In this document: positions 18,761 to 26,869 of the stretch, in pieces | Position numbering within the stretch: position 1 is the first letter of the stretch | How the letters are laid out: every line of letters begins with the position of its first letter | Assembly (NCBI GenBank): GCA_025351385.1 | Contig: JANXWA010000006.1 | Coordinates: 55,607-119,606 of the forward strand | DNA length: 64,000 nucleotides | Origin: Acidimicrobiales bacterium | GTDB taxonomy: Bacteria > Actinomycetota > Acidimicrobiia > Acidimicrobiales > RAAP-2 | Direction of reading: 5' to 3' | Notes under the pieces: model-generated | What the model was told of the DNA's origin: nothing | The model's database searches: none | What the model saw: only the letters and a program-made list of their open reading frames with translations | Made by a program: the position numbers and the translations under genes

Positions 18761-19860
18761 GCTTCACCCCGCCCCCCTACCCCTACGAGCGACTCGACCG
18801 AATCAAGGAGGTGGCCGGGCGCCACGTCGGCGGAGCGATTGACTGCTCGATCGGCACGCCGGTTGACGCGCCACCGGTCGCCGTGCTCGAGGAGTTGGCC
18901 CGGGGCCTCGACGCGCGCGGCTACCCGCCGTCGCAGGGCTCGCCCGCGTACCGCGACGCCTGCGCGAAGTGGTTGAACCGCCGCTTCGGGCTCGAGCTCG
19001 AGAGCGACCAGCTCGCAGCGTGCATTGGCACCAAGGAGTTCGTGGGCACGCTGGCGGGCTACCTGCATCTGCGCCGACCCGAACGCGACACCGTCCTCTA
19101 TCCAGCGGTCAGCTACCCGACCTACGCCATGGGTGCCACGCTGGCGGGCCTGCGCTCGGTGCCGGTCGCATTGGTCGACGGCCAGCTGGACCTCACGTCG
19201 ATCGACCCCGCCGACGTCGAGCGGGCCCTCGTGCTCTGGTCGAACTCCCCGTCGAACCCGACCGGACATCTCGACGATCTCGAGACGGTCGCGGCCTGGG
19301 CCCGCCACCACGGGGTACTCGTCGCGAGCGACGAGTGCTACGCGGAGTTCACGTGGGCCGGCCGGCCGCGCTCGATCCTCGAGCACGGCGTCGAGGGCGT
19401 GCTCGCGCTGCACTCGATCTCGAAGCGATCGAACCTCGCGGGGGTGCGCGCCGGCTTCTACGCCGGCGACCCCGAGATGGTCGCGTACCTTCGCTCGGTG
19501 CGCCAGCACGCCGGCTTCATGGTGCCCGGCCCGATCCAGTGCGCGGTGGCGGTCGCCTACGGCGACGACGAGCACGTCAACGTCCAACGCTCGGTTTACC
19601 GGTCCCGGCTCGAGACGATGGCCGACGCGCTGACGAGGTTCGGCGTCGACGCGCCCATGCCCGACGGGGGGTTCTACCTGTGGTGCTCGAAGGAGGGCCT
19701 CGACGGCTGGGCGCTCGCCGCGCTCCTCGCCGAGGCGTCGGGACTCGTCGTCAGTCCCGGCGACCTCTACGGCGACGCTGGCGTGCGCCACGTGCGCATC
19801 GCGATGGTCCAGCCCGACGAGCGACTGGCACTCGTGGCGTCACGACTCCTCGGGAGCTGA
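18757..19860 (+). CDS. dapC: succinyldiaminopimelate transaminase, class I/II aminotransferase
   Basis: PLP enzyme forming N-succinyl-diaminopimelate from the DapD product with glutamate. Fold-type I landmarks: SNSPSNPTGH (Asn for the PLP ring), SDECYAEF (Asp/Tyr), and the Schiff-base Lys K223 in SISKRSNLAGVRAGF. Start GTG 18757 overlaps the hflX TGA; frame-open codons upstream lie inside hflX. Placement directly before dapD and dapE makes DapC far more likely than a generic aminotransferase. Confidence 0.92.
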   Translation: MSFTPPPYPYERLDRIKEVAGRHVGGAIDCSIGTPVDAPPVAVLEELARGLDARGYPPSQGSPAYRDACAKWLNRRFGLELESDQLAACIGTKEFVGTLAGYLHLRRPERDTVLYPAVSYPTYAMGATLAGLRSVPVALVDGQLDLTSIDPADVERALVLWSNSPSNPTGHLDDLETVAAWARHHGVLVASDECYAEFTWAGRPRSILEHGVEGVLALHSISKRSNLAGVRAGFYAGDPEMVAYLRSVRQHAGFMVPGPIQCAVAVAYGDDEHVNVQRSVYRSRLETMADALTRFGVDAPMPDGGFYLWCSKEGLDGWALAALLAEASGLVVSPGDLYGDAGVRHVRIAMVQPDERLALVASRLLGS

Positions 19861-19884
19861 GGACCTCGCCAGTACGATGGCTGC

Positions 19885-20709
19885 ATGAGTGACCTAGAGA
19901 CCCGCATCGGACAGTGGTTCGAGCACATCAACGAGATGACGCCCGACAACCTCGAGGCCCGGCGCGACGTCGAACTGGTGATCACGAAGCTCGACGACGG
20001 CCAGCTGCGGGTCGCGGAGATCGACGCGCAGGGTGACGTCATCGTCCACCAGTGGGTGCGCCAGGCCATCTTGCTGCTGTTCCGGGTGCGGGGCCTCGAG
20101 ATGACCGAGGTCGGTCCGTTCGAGTACCTCGACAAGCTCGAGTTGAAGCGCGACTACGAACGTCGAGGGGTGCGGGTCGTCCCCGGGGCGTCGGCCCGTC
20201 GGGGAAGCTTCCTCAGCCCGGGCGTCATCCTCATGCCGAGCTACGTCAACATCGGCGCGTGGGTCGGGCCGGGCTCGATGGTCGACACCTGGGCGACCGT
20301 CGGCAGCTGCGCGCAGATCGGCGCGAACGTGCACCTCGCCGGTGGCGTGGGCATCGGCGGAGTGCTGGAGCCGGCCAACGCGGTGCCCGTCGTCATCGAG
20401 GACGACGCCTTCATCGGCAGCCGCTGCATGGTCGTGGAGGGCGCGCGGGTCGGGCGGGGATCGATCCTCGGCGCGGGGACCATCCTCAACCCCTCGATTC
20501 CGGTGATCGACGCCGCGACGGGCGAGGAGGTGTCGCGCGGCTACGTGCCCGACTACTGCGTGGCGGTGTCGGCGAGCCGGCGGCGCGAGTTCGCCGGAGG
20601 CGAGTTCTTCCTGCCCTGCGTGCTCATCATCCGTCGAATGAGCGAGGGTGAGCGGCACAACAAGGTCGCGCTCAACGCTCTCTTGCGCGAGCACGGAGTC
20701 TCGACGTGA
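19885..20709 (+). CDS. dapD: 2,3,4,5-tetrahydropyridine-2,6-dicarboxylate N-succinyltransferase
   Basis: Left-handed beta-helix acyltransferase that succinylates tetrahydrodipicolinate with succinyl-CoA. Hexapeptide-repeat strand region MPSYVNIGAWVGPGSMVDTWATVG and GGVGIGGVLEP (each read in parts), with GSRCMVVEGARVG; 274 residues. It follows dapC by 24 bp and overlaps dapE by 4 bp. Its presence shows that the pathway uses the succinylase branch, not the dehydrogenase or DapL branch. Confidence 0.96.
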   Translation: MSDLETRIGQWFEHINEMTPDNLEARRDVELVITKLDDGQLRVAEIDAQGDVIVHQWVRQAILLLFRVRGLEMTEVGPFEYLDKLELKRDYERRGVRVVPGASARRGSFLSPGVILMPSYVNIGAWVGPGSMVDTWATVGSCAQIGANVHLAGGVGIGGVLEPANAVPVVIEDDAFIGSRCMVVEGARVGRGSILGAGTILNPSIPVIDAATGEEVSRGYVPDYCVAVSASRRREFAGGEFFLPCVLIIRRMSEGERHNKVALNALLREHGVST

Positions 20710-21755
20710 GTCGGCTCGACGACGCCTTGGCACTGGTGTCGATTGACTCGGTGAGCCGCAACGAGTCCCAATTGGCAGCCTTCGTCGCCGCGTCCCTGAA
20801 GACGAATCCCGCCCTCGACGTCGAGCGGATCGGTGACAACGTCGTGGCGCGCACGACGGGTCACCGCGCGACGCGCCTGCTGGTCGCGGGGCACCTGGAC
20901 ACGGTGCCCGGCGACGCCACGGCCGCCCGGATCGACGGCGAGGAGTTGCGTGGACTCGGCGCGTGCGACATGAAGGGTTCGCTCGCCGTGATGCTGGAGC
21001 TCGCCCTCGACGCGGCGCCACGATCGGTCGAGGTGACGTGGGTCTTCTACGCCCGCGAGGAGATCGCGCGGAGTGAGTCGGGACTATCGGAGGTGGCCGA
21101 ACTGCGCCCAGACCTCCTCGACGCCGACGCGGCGGTGCTCGCCGAGCCCACCGGCGGGCGCGTCGAGGCCGGCTGTCAGGGGACGCTGCGAGTGGCCCTC
21201 GACGTGAAGGGCGTGCGCGCTCACACGGCACGACCCTACGTCGGACGAAACGCGATTCACCGACTCGGCGACGTCATCAACCGGGTCGCCTCCTACCAGC
21301 CGCGGACCGCGACCCTTGACGGTATCGACTTCGCGGAGCAGCTCCAGGTCGTAGCCGTGGACGGGGGAGTGGCGACCAACGTCGTGCCCGACCGCGCCGG
21401 GTGCACGCTCAATCATCGATTCGCTCCCGACCGCACGAAGGACGACGCCTTCGCCTGGCTCGTCTCGTTCCTCGGGGAGCTAGTGGAGGAGGGCGACCTG
21501 GTAACGCTCGTCGACTGGGCGCCCGCCGCGGCTCCGGAACTCGGCAACGCGCGCCTGCGGTCGCTGGTCGACCTCAGCGGAGTCGATGCGAAGGGCAAGC
21601 TTGGCTGGACGGACGTAGCGACGTTTGCGGAGTCGGGCATCCCGGCCACCAACTTCGGGGCCGGCGATCCGTTGCTCGCCCATCGCAGCGACGAGTTCGT
21701 GACACTGAGCGAGTTGGACGACTTCGCCCGAGTGCTCGGCGACTGGCTTCGCTAG
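20706..21755 (+). CDS. dapE: succinyl-diaminopimelate desuccinylase
   Basis: M20 metallopeptidase-family amidohydrolase releasing L,L-diaminopimelate. First zinc ligand in AGHLDTVPGD (about residue 62), GLGACDMKGS with the bridging Asp, catalytic Glu pair in YAREEIARSESG, and a dimerisation domain in the middle. 349 residues, starting with GTG overlapping the dapD stop. Its TAG is followed without any gap by the lexA stop on the other strand. Confidence 0.94.
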   Translation: MSRLDDALALVSIDSVSRNESQLAAFVAASLKTNPALDVERIGDNVVARTTGHRATRLLVAGHLDTVPGDATAARIDGEELRGLGACDMKGSLAVMLELALDAAPRSVEVTWVFYAREEIARSESGLSEVAELRPDLLDADAAVLAEPTGGRVEAGCQGTLRVALDVKGVRAHTARPYVGRNAIHRLGDVINRVASYQPRTATLDGIDFAEQLQVVAVDGGVATNVVPDRAGCTLNHRFAPDRTKDDAFAWLVSFLGELVEEGDLVTLVDWAPAAAPELGNARLRSLVDLSGVDAKGKLGWTDVATFAESGIPATNFGAGDPLLAHRSDEFVTLSELDDFARVLGDWLR

Positions 21756-22379
21756 CTAGTAGTTGCGCAGGACCGAGATGACCCGACCGAAGAGGACGAC
21801 CTCGCCGGCGTCGAACTCCATGGGCTCCATCGAGGCATTCTCTGGCTTCAGGACGACCCGCGAACCCTGGGGGAAGAAGCGCTTCACGGTCGCCTCATCG
21901 CCCGGTATTCCGGCGACCACGATCTCGCCGGTGTTGGCGGTCGCCTGACGCTGGACCACGACGAAGTCGCCCGGCAGGATGCCCGCCTCGACCATCGACT
22001 CGCCACGAACGCGAAGGACGAAGCTGTCACCGCGTCCCGCGAACTGCTCGGGAATCGACATGAGTTCGTGGGCTATCTCCTGGGCCAGCACGCCGGTGCC
22101 TGCTGCGACGTCGCCGACGAACGGAATGTAGCGGATGTGCTGGTCTGGAGCGGGATTCTCCACGTCGAGACGAACCGTGAGCGTCCTCGGCTGCTGCGCG
22201 TTCTTCTCGATGTAGCCGGCCCTCTTCAAGACGTCGATGTGGTTGGCGACCGTCGCGGGCGACTTGAGGCCCACGTGATCGCCAATTTCGCGGATCGTCG
22301 GAGGGAAGTTGCGCTCGCGCTGACACGTGATGATGAACTCGAGAATTTGGCGGCGCATGGGGGTGAGGACTTCAGCCAT
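21756..22379 (-). CDS. lexA: LexA repressor
   Basis: SOS repressor of 207 residues. N-terminal winged helix (residues 1-65), then the self-cleavage domain with the Ala93-Gly94 cleavage site (VGDVAAGTG) and the catalytic dyad Ser128 (RGESMVEAG) and Lys166 (DEATVKRFF). RecA-stimulated autocleavage would derepress the boxes listed here. Two LexA boxes flank its own promoter. It ends exactly where dapE ends, tail to tail. Confidence 0.97.
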   Translation of the reverse strand: MAEVLTPMRRQILEFIITCQRERNFPPTIREIGDHVGLKSPATVANHIDVLKRAGYIEKNAQQPRTLTVRLDVENPAPDQHIRYIPFVGDVAAGTGVLAQEIAHELMSIPEQFAGRGDSFVLRVRGESMVEAGILPGDFVVVQRQATANTGEIVVAGIPGDEATVKRFFPQGSRVVLKPENASMEPMEFDAGEVVLFGRVISVLRNY

Positions 22380-22396
22380 GGTGTTCCTTTCCAGGA

Positions 22397-22410
22397 CGAA
22401 CAGTTGTTCG
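22397..22410. promoter_or_regulatory. LexA box downstream of the lexA -10
   Basis: Perfect inverted repeat CGAAC-AGTT-GTTCG (13 of 14 positions match CGAACRNRYGTTYG). It lies directly after the -10 hexamer and covers the expected transcription start of lexA, the position expected for autoregulation. Confidence 0.8.
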
Positions 22411-22411
22411 T

Positions 22412-22440
22412 AGGATAGCCCACTGGATGCATCGAAGCAA
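22412..22440 (-). promoter_or_regulatory. putative lexA promoter
   Basis: On the minus strand, -35 TTGCTT (22440-22435) and -10 TATCCT (22417-22412) are separated by exactly 17 bp. Match to sigma-70-type consensus is moderate, but its placement between two LexA boxes and 33 bp before the ATG supports it. Confidence 0.55.
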
Positions 22441-22451
22441 ACACCCGTTCG
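22438..22451. promoter_or_regulatory. second LexA box, upstream of the lexA -35
   Basis: Read on the minus strand this is CGAACGGGTGTTTG, a full match to the degenerate consensus CGAACRNRYGTTYG. It overlaps the upstream edge of the -35 hexamer. Confidence 0.6.
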
Positions 22452-22757
22452 CCCTAGTCGATCGGTAGGACGAATCTCGCACGGCCAATCGAACTCGGAG
22501 CAAGGGGTTCAGAAATGGCCGTATTCGTCAGGGGTTTGACCCTCCGATCCGGTGACGTCCCAAGAACGGGCCTCATGTTCGTCATCCTCGTCACTTGGGT
22601 TACCGAGTGGCTAGACATCGAGGTTGAACAGGATATGACGCGCGTCCAAAGCCGTCACTTCGTGGTCCGATTGCCTGGGGTGCCTGTATTTGCACGTGAC
22701 AACGGTGCTAATTTCGTGCGAACGGCGAATGACCGAAAATTCCTGAGAGGGGAATAA
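22452..22757. other. leader region of the livKHMGF cluster, no gene recognised
   Basis: A 306-bp stretch between the divergent lexA and livK genes with lower GC than its surroundings. An 80-codon frame (22515-22757) abuts livK but has no recognisable protein character. A clear Shine-Dalgarno GAGAGGGGA precedes livK. No convincing -35/-10 pair was found; an amino-acid-responsive element could be here, but I cannot identify one. Confidence 0.4.
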
Positions 22758-24002
22758 ATGAATTATAAATTTACCAAGATCGGTGCAATGGTTGCCGCAG
22801 GAGCGTTGGTCCTTTCGGGCGCCACCGTCACTGTGGGGACGATGGCCGGAGCCGTAAAGAAGCTCCCCACCTACACCATTGCCTTCCAGGGGATCCTTTC
22901 GGGTGGCACGGCTGCGCTCGGGATCAACGAGAGCCGTGGCGTCAAGCTGGCCGCTTCTGACTGGAATGCCAACAAGAATCGGAAGTTCAACGTCAAGGTG
23001 ATCACCGTTGACGACCAGGGCGACCCGACTGTCGCTCCCTCGGTGGCTACGGGCATCGCGTCCAACAGCAAGGTGGTTGCGGTCATCGGACCGTCATACT
23101 CAGGCGCCACGATTGCCTCACTGCCGGTCTACGGCCCTTCGGGCATGCCGATTGTGAGCCCTTCGGCCACCCGAGTGTCCATCACCCTGGCGGACCCGAC
23201 TGCGAATCCTCCGGTCACGGTTCCCTTCAACGCCCAGTACAAGGACTTCTTCCGCGTCGTCGCCAATGACGGCGTGCAGGGCCCGGCCGATGGTAACTAC
23301 CTGGCCAAGACTTTGAAGATGACGAACATCATGGTCATTGACGACGCGAGCAGCTACGGCGCGGGTCTGGCGGCTCAGGTTGCGGCGCAAGCCAAGGCTG
23401 ACGGCGCGACTGTGACTTCGGCGACCCTTCCTGGCACCACGGCCTGTGGCCTCGGTGGCACTGGCGCCAACGACCAGATCACCATCCCCTCGGGTGTCAC
23501 TGCGGTGTTCTACGGCGGTTACTACTGTGACTTCGCCAAGATGACCGACGTGGTTCGTACCGCTGGTTACAAGGGTGTCCTCATGAGTGGTGACGGTTCG
23601 GAAGACCCCGGCTACATGGCCGACCTTTCGAAGCTCAGCGATGGCGCTGGCACCCTGCTCACCTGCGCATGCTCACAGGTCAGCAGCACGACGGCCGCTG
23701 GGAAGCACTTCAACTCTGCTTTCAAGAAGACGTTCAAGGCTGACCCCGGTGCGTACTCGCCTGAGTCCTATGACGCGACCAACGCCGTGTTGCATGCGAT
23801 GTCGGTGCTCAAGAAGGTGACCCGTTCGGCCATCACGGCCCAATTGAAGAAGATCTCGTACAAGGGCCTCACTAAGGTGGTCAAGTTCAACGCCGCCGGT
23901 GACGTCGCTTCGAACAGCGTCTTCGTCTACAAGGTCCTGGTAACCAACAACGCGAATGGTTTCTCCTCGACCATCAAGCAGATTGCCTCGACCAAGCCGT
24001 AA
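22758..24002 (+). CDS. branched-chain amino acid type ABC transporter substrate-binding protein
   Basis: Periplasmic-binding fold of the LivK/LivJ family (414 residues) delivering amino acids or related compounds to the LivHMGF-type permease encoded next. N-terminal signal sequence of about 32 residues (KIGAMVAAGALVLSGATV, then MAGA). No lipobox cysteine is present, unusual for a monoderm binding protein. Family features: AFQGILSGG near the start of the mature part, VIGPSYSGATIASLPVYGP, and VFYGGYYCDFAKM. Two CAC cysteines (TCACSQ) are unusual. Third positions are less GC-rich than in neighbouring genes, as is common for highly expressed binding proteins. Strong Shine-Dalgarno GAGGGGA 5 nt before ATG. 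Confidence 0.9.
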   Translation: MNYKFTKIGAMVAAGALVLSGATVTVGTMAGAVKKLPTYTIAFQGILSGGTAALGINESRGVKLAASDWNANKNRKFNVKVITVDDQGDPTVAPSVATGIASNSKVVAVIGPSYSGATIASLPVYGPSGMPIVSPSATRVSITLADPTANPPVTVPFNAQYKDFFRVVANDGVQGPADGNYLAKTLKMTNIMVIDDASSYGAGLAAQVAAQAKADGATVTSATLPGTTACGLGGTGANDQITIPSGVTAVFYGGYYCDFAKMTDVVRTAGYKGVLMSGDGSEDPGYMADLSKLSDGAGTLLTCACSQVSSTTAAGKHFNSAFKKTFKADPGAYSPESYDATNAVLHAMSVLKKVTRSAITAQLKKISYKGLTKVVKFNAAGDVASNSVFVYKVLVTNNANGFSSTIKQIASTKP

Positions 24003-24031
24003 GGCTCAGCCGTAGGAATCCAATCTCAAGA

Positions 24032-24074
24032 GTGAGAACGGCTGCCCGGAAACGGGCGGCCGTTCTCACATTTT
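24032..24074 (+). terminator. hairpin with T-run between livK and livH
   Basis: Arms GTGAGAACGGCTGCCCG (24032-24048) and CGGGCGGCCGTTCTCAC (24053-24069) form a 17-bp stem with one G-T pair and a GAAA tetraloop, followed by ATTTT. It has the form of an intrinsic terminator and could make the binding protein more abundant than the membrane components by partial read-through. Confidence 0.8.
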
Positions 24075-24119
24075 GGGCTAAGTTCATCAGAAGTCATTGA
24101 TGATTCCAAGAGGGCGACA

Positions 24120-25037
24120 TTGTTCAATTATCTGCTGCAGGGAATCTTCACCGGACTGATCTTCTCCTTGGTGGCATTGGGTTACACCCTTGTCTACGGC
24201 GTCCTTCGATTGATCAACTTCGCCCACAGCGAGGTCCTCATGACGGGCGGGTTCGCCGGCTACTTCTACCTGCACTACACGATCGGCACCCACGCGGCTA
24301 CGACCAGTCTCTGGGTGACGATCTTCTACCTGGTCACCGGAGTCTTGATCAGCGGAGTTGCGGGCACGATCGTGGCGATCGGTATCGAACGATTCGCCTA
24401 TCGCCCGTTACGTCGGCGAAACGCCCCGAAGCTCGCGTACCTCATCTCGGCGATCGGTGCCTCGTACTTCTTGTTGAACCTGGCCGGCAAGGAGTTCGGC
24501 CGGATCCCCGTGGCGACGTCGCAGCCCTTCAACGATCACGTCGTGACCACGCTCTGGGGCGGACAGTTGACGATGTACGACTTCGTGATCCTGATCGCGT
24601 CGGTCCTCTTGATGGTCTCACTGGACTTCGTCGTGTCGCGAACGAAGATGGGCCGGGCGATCCGAGCCGTCGCCCAGGACGCTGAGACTGCCTCGCTGAT
24701 GGGGGTGAATGTGAATCGCACAATCGCGAGCACGTTCGCCCTGGGTGGCTTCATGGGGGGAGCGGCCGGCTTCTTCGTGGCGATCAACCAGGGGGTCTCC
24801 AACAACATGGGCTTCAAGCCCGCCCTGCTCGCCTTCACCGCTGCCGTCCTCGGCGGGATCGGTAACGTTCGCGGCGCGATGATCGGCGGTGTGGTTCTCG
24901 GCATCGTGATGTTCACGCCCATCTACTGGTTTGGACAGCCGTGGCTCGAAGAGATCATCGCGTTCTCGGTGCTCGTCCTGATCCTCTTGTTCCGCCCGAC
25001 CGGGTTGCTAGGTGAGCGACTGGGGAGGTCGGCGTGA
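24120..25037 (+). CDS. livH: branched-chain amino acid ABC transporter permease, LivH type
   Basis: One of the two transmembrane subunits, 305 residues with about eight spans. The start region LQGIFTGLIFSLVALGYTLVYGVLRLINFAH (seen in pieces) is the hallmark LivH N-terminus, and LLAFTAAVLGGIGNVRGAMIGG holds the EAA-like loop that contacts the ATPases. Starts at TTG 24120 after AGAGGGC. Overlaps livM by 4 bp. Confidence 0.93.
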   Translation: MFNYLLQGIFTGLIFSLVALGYTLVYGVLRLINFAHSEVLMTGGFAGYFYLHYTIGTHAATTSLWVTIFYLVTGVLISGVAGTIVAIGIERFAYRPLRRRNAPKLAYLISAIGASYFLLNLAGKEFGRIPVATSQPFNDHVVTTLWGGQLTMYDFVILIASVLLMVSLDFVVSRTKMGRAIRAVAQDAETASLMGVNVNRTIASTFALGGFMGGAAGFFVAINQGVSNNMGFKPALLAFTAAVLGGIGNVRGAMIGGVVLGIVMFTPIYWFGQPWLEEIIAFSVLVLILLFRPTGLLGERLGRSA

Positions 25038-26869
25038 CGACCAGCGAGACCCCGGCACCGAAGCGCTTCGCCTCAATCAACGGCGAGGATGTGCGTCGCA
25101 TGGCGACCGCCGTCGCGGGCGGGCTGGTCCTCGCCATCATGACCGGACCGGACGGGTCGATCACCCAACCCACCTACGGATTCCGATCGTCGTTGCTCTC
25201 GGCTCACGTCATTGGGTTTCTCTTCTTCGGCCTACTGATCGGAAGCCTCTTGACCTACCGGGCCAAGGTGAAGGACGGTACTTGGCGCCAGATCCGCACC
25301 GCACCGAAGCGGTCGTTGGCCGTCCGCGTCGCCAGCACCAATGCGGTCGCGCGAAACGCGGTCCTGGCCGGTACCGCCGGACTCACTGCACTGCTCGCCC
25401 TCCTCTTTGCGGACTTCACCGGACCGGTCGCCTCGAACAAGCTCTCGTGGCACGCCCTCATTCACCAGTTCCTCTTCACCCGCACCTACGGCTATCTTCT
25501 GTTGGCCCTGGCCCTGTGGTTCACGGTCGCCAACCAGACAGTCCACCTCACGACGTTGCGCTTCCGCTCGCTGCCCCGGTGGTCGATCCTGGTCGGCGCG
25601 ATCGTGTCGACTCTGCTCTTCGCATTGACCGCCGATCCCTTCCTACCGGCGCGCTTCTCGTGGAAGGCCCTGACGCCGGGGTCGAACGGATCGATGTTCC
25701 GCCACTGGACGACGTACCTCTGGCTCGCATTCGGCGTCGTCGTCACGTCCGCCTACCTGTTGAAGCGCGGCGGGATACGACACTCCGGCCCCGACAAGCG
25801 GACCCATACGTTCAACGTCTCACCGTCGATGAGGGTCCTGACGTACGTCGCCGCCGGCTTCGTGGTCTTCGAGGCCCCCAAGTACCTCTCCCTCTACTGG
25901 CAGATCTCGCTCTACCAGCAGATCGGCGTTTACTGCCTACTGGCTCTGGGGCTCAACATCGTGGTGGGCTTCGCCGGACTGCTCGACCTGGGCTACGTGG
26001 CCTTCTACGCGATCGGTGCGTACGTGACGGCGTACTTCTCGGGCGGATTGCCGTTGCAGCCCCCATTCCATCTCAACCCCTTTCTCGTCATCCCCTTCGC
26101 GATCATCCTCGCCATGATGTCGGGCGTCCTGCTCGGCCTGCCCACGCTGCGATTGCGCGGGGACTATTTGGCGATCGTCACGCTCGGCTTCGGTGAGATC
26201 ATCTACGTACTGGCCAACGACTGGGTCAAGGTCACGGGAGGGTCGCCCGGGACGGGGACCATCGGGAACTTCAACGTCAACTTCCTCGGCATCCACTACG
26301 GGTGGAGTCCCGCCAATCCGCTCTCGTACTACTACTTGATGATCGCCTTCCTCATCCCCGTGCTGTTCCTCTTCGACTTCTTGAACAACTCCAAGGTCGG
26401 TCGATCGTGGGCGGCGATCCGAGAGGACGAGGTCGCGGCCCAGTCCCTCGGCATCAACGCACTCAAGTACAAGGTCATGGCCTTCGCAATGGGCGCCTCG
26501 ACCGCCGGCGCCGCGGGAGTCTTCACTGCCGTCAAGGTCGGTGTGCTCTTCCCCAACACCTTCGTGCTGCAGCTCTCTATCACCATCCTCGTGCTCGTCA
26601 TCTTCGGCGGGATGGGCTCGATCGTGGGCGTGCTCATCGGCGCGATCTTCCTCCAGTGGCTCCCGTCCTACCTGACCTTCCATTCGTACTTCGGCTACCA
26701 GCAGACGGACCTCTACCTCTACATCGGCGCGTTGCTGGTGATCATGATGATCTTCCGGCCCCAGGGGCTCATACCGTCGCGGCGACGGCGACGCGAGATC
26801 GCCGACGCCGAAGAGGGCATGGGATCGGCCGACGCGCTCGGCTCTATTGAGTACGAGCAGCCGTCGTGA
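25034..26869 (+). CDS. livM: branched-chain amino acid ABC transporter permease, LivM type with long N-terminal extension
   Basis: Second membrane subunit. The conserved LivM part starts near residue 295 (YCLLALGLNIVVGFAGLLDLGYVAFYAIGAY read in parts), with GLPTLRLRGDYLAIVTLGFGEI and VFGGMGSIVGVLIGA further on. At 611 residues it is much longer than a typical LivM of 300-430; the first 270 residues add several hydrophobic segments and charged loops. Its GTG start overlaps the livH stop. The C-terminal tail is charged and Glu-rich. Confidence 0.92.
   Translation: MTTSETPAPKRFASINGEDVRRMATAVAGGLVLAIMTGPDGSITQPTYGFRSSLLSAHVIGFLFFGLLIGSLLTYRAKVKDGTWRQIRTAPKRSLAVRVASTNAVARNAVLAGTAGLTALLALLFADFTGPVASNKLSWHALIHQFLFTRTYGYLLLALALWFTVANQTVHLTTLRFRSLPRWSILVGAIVSTLLFALTADPFLPARFSWKALTPGSNGSMFRHWTTYLWLAFGVVVTSAYLLKRGGIRHSGPDKRTHTFNVSPSMRVLTYVAAGFVVFEAPKYLSLYWQISLYQQIGVYCLLALGLNIVVGFAGLLDLGYVAFYAIGAYVTAYFSGGLPLQPPFHLNPFLVIPFAIILAMMSGVLLGLPTLRLRGDYLAIVTLGFGEIIYVLANDWVKVTGGSPGTGTIGNFNVNFLGIHYGWSPANPLSYYYLMIAFLIPVLFLFDFLNNSKVGRSWAAIREDEVAAQSLGINALKYKVMAFAMGASTAGAAGVFTAVKVGVLFPNTFVLQLSITILVLVIFGGMGSIVGVLIGAIFLQWLPSYLTFHSYFGYQQTDLYLYIGALLVIMMIFRPQGLIPSRRRRREIADAEEGMGSADALGSIEYEQPS

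Noticed and set aside
22515..22757. 80-codon frame directly upstream of livK
   Set aside because: No Shine-Dalgarno, no codon bias and no recognisable features; more likely leader sequence.
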